DNA of 64,000 bases from Crambe crambe. Its lineage: Eukaryota > Porifera > Demospongiae > Poecilosclerida > Crambeidae. The stretch spans positions 1,521,501-1,585,500 of the forward strand of contig OZ004583.1 of NCBI GenBank assembly GCA_963924555.1. The letters run 5' to 3'. Positions 1-11,787 of the stretch are shown piece by piece; position 1 is the stretch's first letter; the number at the start of each line of letters is the position of its first letter. Position numbers and translations under genes: made by a program. A model generated the notes under the pieces. The model had not been told where the DNA came from, searched no databases, and was given only the letters and a program-made list of their open reading frames with translations.

Positions 1-699
1 CATTTGATAGTGTGTGATCATTTCAGGAATAGTCTTGAAGATAGTGTTTCTTCCTTGCAGGCAGTATCCCTCAGGACTCCGATTGATGGTGAAGTGTTTC
101 ATCCATCCTAGTAATCTTGCTGATAGGATGAGATCATCAGCAGATTGTCTCACCAAGAAGCAGTTGGAATTTTGTTCTTCTGTGTATAGTACTGATATAG
201 TCTCCTCTTCAGTAATCTCGCCATAATACCAGTGATACCTGGTGAGGTCTGCTGGAAACCCTTTACAGTAGACTCCAGTGGTGGTAGTCATGTGGTCTAA
301 GTTGATGTTAATTTTAGCTAAAAGTATTATTTTGGTCACACTATGGACCTTACCTGAATTATGATCTGCCTTCCTGCAAGCTGCTCCTAATGTTAGTGCT
401 TCACCACTTTCAGTAATGATAGGATTGTTGTGGTAGTAAGAAACCAACTCATTCAGATTACTGAAGCGCTCCTCTGATGACAGACTGCACCAGCCAGGTC
501 CACGTTTAATCACAATGTGGTAGATGTCTCCATGATGGATCAGAGAAAAGACAAGACTCCCTTTGCTCTCTCGAATGAGGAAGTAGTTGGAGCCACTGGC
601 TCTCAGTGCCTCTTCAGCTTGATCTCTAGTGAGCATTCCATGGTACCAATCTTTATCGGAGTCCACAAGACAACCTTTGGCATAGACATTAGATGCCAT
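1..699 (-). CDS. Tandem SH2-domain protein, 5' portion (runs off the window)
   Basis: Two exons are readable. Exon A is 699-354, with an ATG at 699-697 and an in-frame TAA seven codons upstream. Exon B runs from 296 to the window edge; the 57-bp intron has GT/AG borders and the phase (1) agrees. Each exon encodes an SH2 domain: WYHGMLT...YFLIRES with the phosphotyrosine-binding Arg, then WYYGEIT...CFLVRQS, followed by LGWMKHFTI and a helix ending ITHYQ. Both domains are preceded by a similar VYxKG..D stretch, so the unit looks duplicated within the gene. SH2 domains bind phosphotyrosine peptides in kinase signalling. The catalytic or adaptor part lies outside the window, so I cannot say whether this is a kinase, phosphatase, RasGAP or pure SH2 adaptor. 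The SH2 calls are secure; the identity is not. Confidence 0.8.
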   Translation of the reverse strand, partial: MASNVYAKGCLVDSDKDWYHGMLTRDQAEEALRASGSNYFLIRESKGSLVFSLIHHGDIYHIVIKRGPGWCSLSSEERFSNLNELVSYYHNNPIITESGEALTLGAACRKADHNSGKVHSVTKIILLAKININLDHMTTTTGVYCKGFPADLTRYHWYYGEITEEETISVLYTEEQNSNCFLVRQSADDLILSARLLGWMKHFTINRSPEGYCLQGRNTIFKTIPEMITHYQM

Positions 700-879
700 T
701 GACACACATACTATTGTTTACTCATAACATTTACTGATATTCACGATCTATGACCTGACACAACAGATTAGGTCCGTGTAATGTTTCCCATTCCATGAAT
801 AATTTGCATGGCATTTCACTTGGTCAGGTGACTGAACATGTAACTACAAAATAGCTCGAAGAAAAAAGAAGAAAGGATT

Positions 880-1140
880 CGTCCATGAAGAATCAAAGAT
901 AGGACAAAGACTCTGTTCTCTCGAATGAGAAAAGCAGTCGGAGCCACTGGTCCTCAGTGCCTCTTTAACTTGATCTCTCCATCATACCAATCTTTAACAG
1001 AGTCCATAGGACAGACTGGCATAGTCATTACAATAATTGTATGACAGTAAAATACTATCTCTTCATAATATGGTATCGACTTGATAACACATAGCTAACA
1101 GGACAATAATTAGGTCAGTGCAATGTTTCTCATTGCATGT
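880..1140 (-). pseudogene. Decayed duplicate of the first SH2 exon
   Basis: This segment repeats about 530-803 (first SH2 exon plus 5' flank) with scattered substitutions and small deletions. The minus-strand reading has CPMDSVKDWYDG where the live exon has CLVDSDKDWYHG. It then loses about a dozen bases around the GMLT position, shifts frame and meets a TGA; downstream FLIRE and VFVLSLI are still visible in another frame. It lies between MTMR14 and the live SH2 gene, immediately 5' of the latter, so it is a dead tandem exon copy and not an independent gene. Confidence 0.7.
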
Positions 1141-1391
1141 GACTGAAGTGACCCCCCTCCCACCTATTTAGAGACTTGTAAGGATAACACATAAACTGCT
1201 AGATAACACCACCTAAGTTGCTGTAGTGACCGCCCCTCCTCTCCGTGGAATACTGCACACATATTGACCAATCAGATGATTATAATTTGCATAGCATATA
1301 ATATATCCACAACTTGGTCAGGTGACCGGTTGTGTTGACATGTGACATATTATAGATATAAAAATAGCATAAACAAACGGGAAAAAACTTG

Positions 1392-4300
1392 CTAGTTATT
1401 TATGACACTGCTAGCTAGCTTTGAAAAAAAACCTGTAATTCCTGCTAATGGTCCATTAGACGTTGAGTTACCTGGTAACTCAGGAATTGAGGTTCTAAAT
1501 GCCTTCAAAAATAGTTCTCTAACTGCATTCAGTCTTTTTGTTCTTGTTGATTGACTAGATAGGTGTGAACTACAGGAGATGAAAACGAGTGATTATAGCA
1601 TAAGATAACGTATAGTGGGAACTTATTATTCCAGACAACACAAGTGACCTTGCTTAGGGGTTCAGTTTATTAGATGTATTACACTTTCTAACTTATCATG
1701 GACTGTTTAATTAATGGACTCCAGTGTTTCCCCCAGTATACTAAATGCCACCCTGTTTGGATATAGAACTTCACAGAAAGTGGGCTGGGTCTATGGCACT
1801 AATTGAATTATATTCTCATGAACATACTTAAGCACTCTGTTTGAAAGTACAGCTAGGAGAGACTCTGGACTTGTTTAATTATTACAGGAGTGACTTCACT
1901 TTAGTTTTACCAAGTCTAAAAATGTCTTTCTACCTAGACTCTTCTATTATCGCACTTTAGTCAACTTGGTCTAAATGTGGGTCAAGTGTAGGATACCAAC
2001 CTGGATTTGTCTGCAGGATCTGGACTGGATTGACAGCTATGATACGTACATCGCTGATTCACATGGTCCAATGATACCTGCTGCCAACTGTAATGATGTG
2101 TAGCTAACACGAGTGAGTCCCTATAATACTTTATCATTTTAGTTTACCTGCCAGTAGTGGAGAAGTGATGTTCAGGGGCAGTACACTTCCCATTGGGGGC
2201 ATCGATGGGTGTGGTCAGGGACGAAGAGGAGGAAGAGGAAGGGGTGTGGCACGATTCACTGTCCACACCCATCCAACTGTCAGCTGTATATACACACACA
2301 GATACAAAAATAATGGATGGAACTGAATTGAAACACCTTCCTGTACATACCACTGTCCTTTCATAGCAAACTGTACACATATCATGGAACTAATAATCAA
2401 AAAGACAGGGTCAGCCAGAACTGAAACAGCACTCGCCCACTGGTTCCCTATGAGCTCCACCAAGCTGCACCGCCGGGACGGGTTCCAGGGGCATAGCACA
2501 AGCCTGCCAGTGCATGAGTAGCGGCTGATCCATGCACTGGGGACTTGTGGGTCCCATGGACCAGCACTGGTCGGGCTGCTCCATGGATATCGCATGGGGT
2601 TCCAGTAGGGAATACTGGTCTGACTATGGCAGTACTAACCCATAGCCAGACACATTCACGTTCCATCGCAATGCCGACATCCACTCCCGTCAAGAGTAGA
2701 ACACACAAACGGCTATTTAAAGTCTTAAAACTATCACTACAGAAATGTAATGGGTTTCTTGTGTTGTTTAGACAAATAAGGAATGTAATTACAACTGCTA
2801 TGGACCGTAATCATGGAAGTCTAAATAATGCCCACCCCACTATAATACCCTAGGACCTGCATTATTTGCAGAGATTTATAATGTTCTAGCATACTAAGGT
2901 GTGAACTCTGCATAAAGTATTGTAAAAAGTAAAATTAATTCAACCCTATAAAGGGTGAATTAAGGTCAGGACAGTACAACTCCATTGCAGAGTGTCCAGG
3001 AGTTTCTGTCCCGAGCTCGTCAACAGACACTCCTGGACCGTTCTGCAACGGAGGTTGCATTCCCAGCCACTTAGAATAACCAACCATCCACTATTTTATA
3101 TCCCATATTTCAGGCCACTGAATAAACAGTGGGTTTGGGTACAGAAATAATTAATACTATCAGTTCAATCACTCACAACCATAATCATGGAATCTGCTGG
3201 CTCTTAACTAAGTAATTGTCGCTCATTCTGGGTTTCAACGATCTACTGTACACGTCCTGCAAGGACTTGGGGTGAAATAACCCCCCCCCCCCCCCCCCCC
3301 CCCCCCTCAAGGTGAAATCCTCATACTGCTAAATCCCTTCCTTACCCTGAACCCAAGGTCATACACACTATAATCATACTACCATATTGAATCAGTGGAT
3401 TTATATTGCACTGGTCTATTGGGTCCATATTTTTCAATTGTTTACCGTTAGATCCATATGAATGTGAAGAGTGGAAGTAGGATTGATTTGTCCTGCACTC
3501 TCTCTCCTTACTTGCTCTTGACGAGCTCCTCCCCTCTCTGGCTCCAGTAGGCATGGCATCACTTGAAGATGGCATTCCATTTAACCTGAAAATAAAGATA
3601 AACTTTGTCATACTATGTACCACACTCAGGTAATTACCGTGATAGCTTTGATCGTCTGTTGAGGACTGAGAAATCCTCTGTGGTGATATACTTCAAGAAA
3701 TCAAAGCAGAAATATAAAACCTACAAAAAGTAAAATCAAACTGCATGAACTTAGAGGTAAAATGAAACATCTCAGAGAGAACAATCGATATTCAGGACGC
3801 AATACAAAAAATCTCCCTATTAAGTGGAAACCTCTCTACGAAGGATGAAAATGGCTGGTCCCAAAGTGTAATTATAGAGGTTCCCTCCTACACAGCTAGA
3901 AGGTGTATTCTTACTTCCTCTCCTTTATCATGTCTCTCCTTCAGTTGGTGTCTGCACAAAGATGAATAAAAGATGATATCTCTAGTGTTCTACCCAGAAT
4001 TTTTGTGATGGAAAAAAAAAAGAGCCATTTCCTTTGATCATACCCATTACTTGGTAGATGCAGAAATAAACTCTTGTTCTGGAGGGTCCTTCATTGAAGG
4101 CTCATTGCAGTTACGATTGTAATGTTTTATCTATCTACATCTTACCCATATATCAGCCAGTCGTAGGCTAATGTAAAGTACAGCATTTCAGCAGGACACA
4201 GTGAGTTATGAGCTTTACCATCCTACACATGAAACACACAACCATTGTGAAACAAGCTTCTGAAGGACTCTATTTTTGGTCTATTTGTGCTCACATGATA

Positions 4301-5129
4301 TCTTGACCATTTGCTATTACTGCTCATAGAGTGGGTGATCAGCTCTCTGCTGGTGTTTTGAATTTGGTCAAGTAAGAGCAGGCATAGCAAATGATCAAGA
4401 TTTTAGCTGGAAATTTATGGATAGTTACCATTCATAAATCTCATAAAATAACAATACTCCAGATACAAAACTTCTGGAAGTTTATGGTCATAAACTTACA
4501 GCCCATAGTGACAATCTGAGCAGAGAAATGAAGAGGGGTGTTCTATCCCAGCCAGAGATGCAATGAATTAAGATACCTCCATCACCTGTGTGTGTGTGTG
4601 TGTGTGTGTGTGCATTCCAAGCAGTAAAATTCTGTAGCTTAAACAGCTTGCATCTTACATTCTGTGAGGTATTGTATCAGCATTTTCAAGTAGTTTTGTG
4701 TTATCTCGATCAGGTCCCATTCCTGTACCAGTTAACACTGTGAATCTCATACCAATGACAGTAGTAGAATGGAACAGAGCTATGGGGGTCACTGGCCTAT
4801 GGGGGTCACTGATCCATGGGGTAACCAAGCTATGAGGGTCACTAACCTGGTATCTGTTATAAGGCATGTCTATTGCACCTTCCAAGTCAGCCGGGACAGT
4901 CAATTCAGCATCCACAAAAGCCTTTGAGAAGATGTATATGCAACATTGAGTTGTGCATACAGAAGGGGGGGAACAAAGGAGAGCTCAGTAATGGTATTAA
5001 TGGTATCCATATTATTCTACTATGTATGTACCTGCTTCCAATCAAATTTGAGTGAGACAGCATTGTAACCATTATCCCTGTAGTCCTTGAAGAACTCACA
5101 TCCTGATGGCACAAAGGAGACAGACAGAG

Positions 5130-5204
<75 letters not shown>

Positions 5205-6203
5205 ATAACTGCACATTATATTGATATTTAGTTCATGCTGCACCTGGGTAGGGCATGGAGGCAATGCTGAAGTCAGAGTAGCGAGCCCACTTGTCTACTT
5301 TCTCAGACGAACACACACTGGCAAAACAGAAAACAAACACACAGTGATAGCAAATACCACCAGCAGTACCATGTCAAGTAAGGTCATGACATGTGCTGGA
5401 GTGCACAGAGGGCAGTTAATACTGTAACAGAGCAGTCAGAGACAAATTTGAGCATTTGTGACAATCTTGAGGAGCAAGCATACTAATAGTAACACTATTA
5501 GTACTGCACACACATAGAGAACTGAAGTCTAAGCTATAGTTATCCATAATTATTCTACTCACTAGATGCCATATTTGAGTTTCTTTTTTTCCACCATAAG
5601 GTCACAGATGAGGTCGACCCTGAGGGCCTTTAGTAACTGCACGTCCTGACCTCGCACCCTGTTCAGAAGCACCCAGTCCCTAGCACATGGTGGGTAGGAA
5701 AGGATCAGAGTAAAGGTTGTCATGCAGTTTCCTACTTATCAATACAGGCTTCCTCAATTACTGCATTGTCACAATAAAACTTTCCTATGGCACATACTAT
5801 AATATGTAGACGAGCCACTGAAAATAAGGACACCCTCTGTTCCCAGAAGTGTCTACATTAAGAGATTTTTTACAGACATTATCTTCTGGAGAGAGGATGA
5901 TTTCTGTACAATGACTGGTTCTAATCATTATGCCCTTGAGGCAATATATATCCTCAATTATTATGCAACAAATCATATATGTATAGCCTTACGATGATTC
6001 TGAAGTGCTTGACTCTGACTCTGGTGAGTTTTGGTTGGTGGGTGGAGTTGGCAGATCAGGTGGAGTTTGTTGACTCTTCTCTTCCAAGTCATTGCCTACA
6101 AATGTCAAATCCAGAGTCATAGTACAGTGGGACCTCCGAATAATGGACACACTTGGGACCAGCCTTTTGTCCTTTGTAAAGAGGTTGTCCTCTTTTGGAG
6201 GTC

Positions 6204-6234
<31 letters not shown>

Positions 6235-8006
6235 TGTATAGAGTAAGGTGCTTTTGGATTGTCCTGTGTTAAGAGGTTTGTCCTTTTTCAGATAGTGAAG
6301 ACTACAGTAGTAACTTCCCTTCATAGTCTAACCCAGGCTGAAATTGGTTCTAATGTACTTTACCTATGGTTGGTAGAGTCAATATCCAGTCAAACCCTGA
6401 GCGCCCATACAGCTCAGCCATGGAAGACAAAGTAGCAGAACGACAAATATTCTTTTAAAAATAATGGATTGGTTAGTGAATTCAGCACATTTGATCTTAA
6501 AGGTGGAATCTATCATGCTAGTTATGTACATGCATGAGAATGAAATGTGGATGCTGCATACATAAGGTCTAAGATAAACTCTGAAAAGAAAACAATCATG
6601 GACTGGTTAGTGGTAATATCACAAACACTTTTGCACTTTATCTACATAAACAAGAACAAGGAGGTTCCTATAGCATGTACTATAACTATATAACTAGCCC
6701 TAATCATGACCAACATGTACTGCAGCAAGGAAAGAAAAGAAAAAAACCCTTTAAAGACAAGAACCTCTACAAGCTATACATTTTGAAACTAACACCAGAA
6801 TACGGTTTCAATCAGCACCTAATGGGTTGATATTTCAGCCTTATGAGATTTGCAAATCGTACAGAAACAAGGGGAAACTGTAGTTTTCCCTGTACCCACC
6901 TTGTTCTCGAAGAGAATGACAGGCATGACAAACCTCGATCGACAGCGAGCAAAGCGTGCAGCTGGAATCAGTTCTCGTAACTTTGTAACACTGTTGATGC
7001 ATTTCCTAATGGAGAGAAAGTGTTGTGTAAAGGACAAGTGTAGAATACATCTCTATCATGTGCTGCTATTTTCACACATGATGTAAAAAATGTCTTCTAC
7101 TTTAAAAGATATGTGTAATGTATCTGCTCTTGAATTAGAGAGTACACCCTCTCATGTTTACAGGTACAATATTAAAGCAATAATTATCAAAACTAGTCAT
7201 AGTGTTATGTTATTCAGTCTAAAGGGAAGACAACAAGCTGAATATTTGTACCTGAACTCACTTATCATCATGTGATTGTTGTATTTCTCCTTCCTCCAGT
7301 TCCCTTGCTATCACAATCAACTCAGAAGGGTAATGAGCACACAGCTGACCCAGCTTGTTGTCGATAACCTGAAGACAGATATCACATGCTAGCACACCAC
7401 ATTCACCATGAAAAAAAAAACAAAAAAAACACGTCTCTAGGCTAGCAAAAGGGAACTGTTACTAACAGCAACAACAATAACAACAGCTGAATCATCACAT
7501 TCTACTTACATCGATTTTGTAGTCTCTGCCGACCAAGTGGATGCAGCGTTTATGGATGATCTCATACTGAAAGAGAAAGCACAAGAAGTAATGTAATAGT
7601 CAGAATACTACATTGGCATAGGAAGGTTTAGGGTGGCCCAGTGCCACAAACATTGAATAGATAGTTGCTATTTGCTTGTAGTTAGTTATTAGAATCCAAC
7701 ACCCGTTCCTAGCCTGTGGTTTTCCTACTAAATAGCCAGACAGTCAATACTTTTTTGGGGTGTGTGTTGGAGCTCTCCTGAGTTTACAGAGCTCAGCCAT
7801 GACCAGACAATACTGACCACAGAACCATTCAGCTAGTGGCTGACAATGGCCCAACACCTACTTATGCCACAAAGTACCCGCTCTATTCATCTCGCACTCA
7901 CCCTTCTGTCAACAGTCCTGGCTTTGTAGGCGCTCTTCACGAAGAAGTCCAGCAGTTCCTGCAAGCACTGTTCAGTTACAACACTTATTCCTTCACCTTC
8001 TGCCAT
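1392..8006 (-). CDS. MTMR14: Myotubularin-related protein 14 (phosphoinositide 3-phosphatase)
   Basis: Nineteen exons join in frame into 593 aa (human about 650): 8006-7902, 7566-7510, 7368-7262, 7005-6900, 6451-6364, 6095-5993, 5679-5563, 5317-5244, 5102-5032, 4921-4847, 4722-4659, 4576-4500, 4222-4146, 3951-3915, 3720-3638, 3585-3446, 2283-2148, 2087-2001, 1569-1392. The catalytic CX5R loop HCISGWDRTPLF is intact, with Cys about 328 and Arg about 334, so the enzyme should be active. Other family signatures are FARCRSRFVMPVILF, ELYGRSGF, SEKVDKWARYSDF, GCEFFKDY, WDLIEITQNYLK, LAYDWLIYG and FCFDFLKYIT. A Ser-rich linker precedes the conserved C-terminal helix (RLNAVRELFLKAF). Members dephosphorylate PI3P and PI(3,5)P2 and restrain autophagy and muscle Ca2+ signalling. 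It lies head-to-tail 204 bp downstream of KIN17. Exon edges in the variable 3' part are slightly less sure. Confidence 0.93.
2976..3059. other. Imperfect hairpin in a MTMR14 intron (miRNA-precursor-like)
   Basis: CCATTGCAGAGTGTCCAGGA is followed, after a loop of about 13 nt, by a near reverse complement (TCCTGGACCGTTCTGCAACGG). The imperfect stem is about 33-35 bp with a few mismatches. It sits in the 1.16 kb intron between MTMR14 exons 16 and 17. The size and mismatch pattern resemble a pre-miRNA, but a decayed fold-back repeat would look the same. Confidence 0.35.
3281..3306. repeat. Poly-C run
   Basis: 26 consecutive C in a MTMR14 intron. Similar poly-C/poly-G runs occur across the window (for example 16046-16068, 28777-28797, 33869-33885, 36595-36620, 44547-44579, 59159-59184). 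Run lengths in assemblies are usually unreliable. Confidence 0.9.
4279..4404. mobile_element. Degenerate copy of the TCTATTTGCATTCACC MITE family
   Basis: The segment starts GTCTATTTGTGCTCAC and contains the family core (GTGATCAGCTCTCTGCTGGTGTTTTGAATTTGG in two overlapping pieces shared with the better copies at 29534 and 47851). It ends in an inverted GCAAATGATCAAG. It is degraded and lies in a MTMR14 intron. Confidence 0.45.
5121..5201. repeat. (GA)n microsatellite in MTMR14 intron 8
   Basis: About 80 bp of GA. On the coding (minus) strand this is a (CT)n tract ending about 20 nt before the splice acceptor of the exon encoding GCEFFKDY, so it forms part of the polypyrimidine tract. Confidence 0.9.
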
Positions 8007-8024
8007 TCAATGCAGCTGTCCGGC

Positions 8025-8030
8025 CACGTG
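8025..8030. promoter_or_regulatory. CACGTG E-box just upstream of MTMR14
   Basis: A palindromic CACGTG lies 19 bp upstream of the MTMR14 ATG, inside the 204-bp gap to the KIN17 stop codon that must hold the MTMR14 promoter. CACGTG is the core of bHLH-Zip sites (MYC/USF/TFEB). The flanks do not match the full CLEAR palindrome. Binding is inference. Confidence 0.35.
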
Positions 8031-8209
8031 ATGGGGTCACAAAAGAGCTGTTCTTGTATTCCTTTATCTCTATCCGCTGTCTTCAGATAGCTAGAGAGGC
8101 TGCATTCCTATCACTTATCAGCATAGCCACATGACAACTGTTTACATTCGCGCGCGCCATAAAGTATAAGAATGAACTTTGAACTTTGAAATTACATCAT
8201 AGTGTATCT

Positions 8210-11200
8210 TTATGCAAGTTTTGATATGTCTTCATATGGTACTTTTTCAATAATCCTCCCTCGAGCTGCCCCCTACAAATCAACAAAGAATAAATAAACT
8301 TAATAATGAAAGGTTTCTTTGGCTCACTTGGTCTATTTTCACAGTAGCACAGTAATTATCAATGTCGATCGACTCGAGGAGAGCTCTCAGTCCTCTGTAA
8401 GCACCATTCACCACTTTCACAGGTTTTCCTGCATGAAGATAAATATTACATGATCACTGTTTGCAGCACAGACAAAATTGTAAGTTCCCTCATTTCCTCA
8501 CCTAAAGCTGGTAAGACAGTCTCCAAATACGCTTGGTCAATCTTGATGACATCTTTGGACTCAATCATCCGAATAACACCAGTATACAGGTCTTTAACTT
8601 CTGTCACCACTCCCTTTTTGCGATGGAACTTCTCGCCAAGTTTCTGATGCAGTACTTTGACAACTATTCCCTGAAACCATTAGAACAGGTTGTAAGCAAC
8701 TCCTTTGTACAAGAAGAGAAGTAGCCTTGTACATTGCAGCAAGTGTATGAATAAAATTAGTACTAACTTCTGTGAGCCAGTAATCCCTTCTATTCTGCTT
8801 CTCTTTCTTTCTTTCCTCCATCTACATAGTTAGAACAACAGTGCAAGGTACTGATTTTGTACTGTACCAACGTGTGAGAACTCACTTCTCTTATCTCCTC
8901 TAGAGCACTACGCTTCCTTTTCCTGCTCTCTGACTCCTTGCTGGGTTTCTTGTCCTTCTTCTTGTTACCACTTTCGCCCATTTTGAACACACTAGGGATA
9001 GCAGTTTGCAACCTATAGTAAGTACACACTATAAATCAGTGTCATGCAATCACCAATGTATAACAATTCCTTAGTTAGCACTGGCAAGGATCAAAGATGC
9101 ATTCTTCATTACTTATCGCTCATCCATAATGGGGCTCTATCCAGAGAACGAACAGTGCACTTCATATTATAGGTCAACAATAACATCCACTGTGTAGTTA
9201 TCGAATATCCTCTATCTAGATTTTGTCTGTATATCGTAGATAGAATGCTGCTACTCCATTACACCCAGGCAAGATCAATGCTCCAAATAACCCAGCAATA
9301 TTGTGCGGACATAGTGCCTGATAATAACCCTAATCCCATAGCTAATACAGACGAGGCACAAATTGACCAGACATGAGGGGGAAATGTCCTGTGTCAGGCT
9401 ATTATTTGAGCACTGAAGACTCCTGGCTGGGTATGAGATTATAGCCTACTGACTTTGAAGCTGGGAGTTTAGGTTTGGCAAATCCATCCACTGTTTCGTC
9501 TCGTCTGCTAGAACTTGAAGAAGAAGAAGACAGACCCGGATCAGCTGGTTCAGCAACAGATCCTCGGGAGCTTCCAGCCTGGTCATGTGATTGGTCAGTT
9601 AGAGACTCTCCTCTTGTAGTTTCACTGGCTTCTTGTGAAGAGGAGAGTGCAAGAGGGTTGGAATTTTCTCCCCCTTTGAAGTTGAGTACGACTATGTAGA
9701 TAGTAAAAGGAATATTAATGCATCAGAGGAACGATGGGTTTCAAAAACTTGACTCACTTTTCTCTTCTTCACTCTCGCGCTTCAACTCAGTATAGACTGT
9801 CTCTTCATCTTCACCCTAAGCAACAAAAAACACACAGATAATAATAAATTAGCTAAACATGCTTCACTGAAATTGGTTGCAATTATGACGACTAAGTACT
9901 GACTTTCTTTGAAGCTAGAGCTCGAGTCATCTGATCTTCAATGGCTTTCTGGATTCTCTCTTCATCATCTTTGTCCATTTTCTTCTTTTTCTCGGCAGCC
10001 TGCCAGGGAGAAATCAAGATAAAGATAAAGGACAAGATTAATGAATAAAGAATAGAATAATGTTGATGTATCAGTAGATATGTGCCAGGTGTAAAGTCTA
10101 GTTGCTCCTTTGCATGAATATGTGGACTCTCAAGTTTCTACCCTTTGTTTTACTCACAGCCTGCCTCGCTAAAGTTTCTGGGCTCTTGTCAATATACTTG
10201 ATGTACCATCCTTTCGAAGTGGGCTCAACCTCACATATTCCTATCACAGAGAACAATATTATAAGAGCTAGCTAAGTAGAACTCAACTGGCTAAGTACAG
10301 CTTAGAATTTTCATTTTATTCATCCTCATGCATATCCTAATAGCAGGGCTCATAATAACAAGTCAATTTCTTCATTTGTGTTACAGTAAACCTTGTAATA
10401 GTGTATCACTATGAGGTATGGACCGTGTGCATCTATGGTAATTCAGTTGTCCAAAAATATTCGGTGTTCTCTTACCTTCCCGTCCGAGAAACATCACGAA
10501 TCCAGTCAGAGTCTCCCACTAATGAAAGGCACAAAACACATTGTAAAGTTATCTCTTATAACAGAGCACTGTATACTGGGATACTTTTGAGAGTATAAAA
10601 AAAAATGTTCATAATCCCATAAATTTTTTTTTCCCTGATCAAAATGTCCACTGCTCACTATTGAAGCATTGTACATTAATGCACTCACACTGGTAGCATT
10701 CATGTGGTAGTGGTCCTTGTCTTTGATGTATTGCTGGTAGACTTCGTTGGCCAAGACTCGTCGTGTCCCTGGTGGGAAAGAGTGAGGGTCAACAAAAGGG
10801 GAAGGTCGGGGAAGGGTTGTATGTGAGTAAAGGTGGGGAAAAGTCAAAGGTGTGTACAAAATACTTACCATAAGATGTCCTTAACAAATGCATGAAGTCC
10901 CTGAAAAATTCACTGAAAGAAATAAAAGCAAAACATGAGATGTGTGTACTAAATAGTCACCAAGGATTAATATCTGCTAGAACACAGCTAACTTCAGGCC
11001 TTTAACTTTTGACCCAAAGGATAGCTAGTTCACTTACTGGGAGAATGCACCGACAAATTTCCTAGGGTTCTGCGCGACAAGAAGAAGTTGCCTCTGGTGA
11101 GATTCAGAGGACATGTGACACTTAAAACCGTTCTGTGGAGAAAAAAAATCCCTGATATCGTCCCATTATTTTTATAGGGCAACTCACTTCATCCCGACAC

Positions 11201-11301
11201 TGTTTCTGACACATCTGACAATACCATCTCAGTTTCTGTAGGCCCTTGGACTTTATCCTATTGGATATTGCCTTTGGGGAAAGGAAATCGTGCTTAGGCA
11301 T
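8210..11301 (-). CDS. KIN: DNA/RNA-binding protein KIN17
   Basis: Fourteen exons give 447 aa (human 393): 11301-11188, 11132-11038, 10912-10869, 10768-10689, 10518-10476, 10240-10158, 9999-9904, 9815-9758, 9691-9454, 8991-8886, 8821-8768, 8670-8502, 8428-8328, 8272-8210. Phases agree at every junction. The N-terminus LSPKAISNRIKSKGLQKLRW leads into a C2H2 zinc finger (Cys28, Cys31, His44, His50). It is followed by the winged-helix region (HMNATSWETLTGF), a lysine/glutamate-rich coil, and the C-terminal tandem SH3-like/KOW domain (DYWLTEGIVVKV ... KPVKVVNGAYRG ... YEDISKLA). KIN17 is a nuclear nucleic-acid-binding protein associated with the spliceosome and with DNA replication/repair. The extra length is mostly exon 9 (9691-9454), a Ser-rich low-complexity insert. 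It is divergent from the LKR gene. Confidence 0.95.
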
Positions 11302-11787
11302 CTCTCAAACCTAGGACAAACCTATTTTGCTGAGTTAGCGATTATCTATAATTTTATCAAGTAGGTGTGGCCGGCCGGCCAGCTAGGCGGGGTCTGACGT
11401 CATGACAACGTCGTCATGGGCGTGGTCTGATAACACACCCCATGATCGTCCGGTCACATTGTCGTCGTAGGTGAACAAAACTAGATTCCTTGAAGGTTAC
11501 ATGGGCTTCTCGATTTCCCATTACGCCGTCTTCTTGATGCCAACTTCAAAGTCCCACTGCAAAAAGACATACAAGAAGAAGTTCTCTCTCAAGAAATCTA
11601 AAAAAGGGAAAAAGACAGGTGAGTAGCTTTTAATCCTGACTTTTATAGTAGCAAAATAAACATTCAAGAGTGCTACCATTGGTGAATTCATGAAATTAGT
11701 TAGGAAACTGGTAAATGTCCAGATATTCTGAATTTCTGGATATTTTATGACCAATTACCCTATAATTAATAATTTTTAGAATAAAAG
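11302..11787. promoter_or_regulatory. Bidirectional promoter between KIN17 and LKR, with CRE
   Basis: The two genes start head-to-head. A perfect palindromic CRE, TGACGTCA, is at 11395-11402, in a GC-richer patch containing CCGGCCGGCC and followed by related ACGTCGTCATGG copies. CRE sites near the start are the classic target of CREB/ATF factors; use here is inference. Confidence 0.6.
11501..11618 (+). other. Probable LKR 5' leader exon with an upstream ORF
   Basis: An ATG at 11501 opens a Lys-rich reading frame (MGFSISHYAVFL...) that ends at a good donor (ACAG/GTGAGT, after 11618). Splicing to the acceptor TTTTTAG/AATAAAAG just before the LKR ATG would close the frame after one more codon at TAA, giving an upstream ORF of about 40 codons. 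It could instead be a separate micropeptide. I do not recognise the peptide. Confidence 0.35.

Noticed and set aside
2440-2700. GC-richer block in a MTMR14 intron with 86-126 codon frames
   Set aside because: Frames overlap on both strands with no conserved content, and flanking MTMR14 exons join without it. It may be an old repeat.
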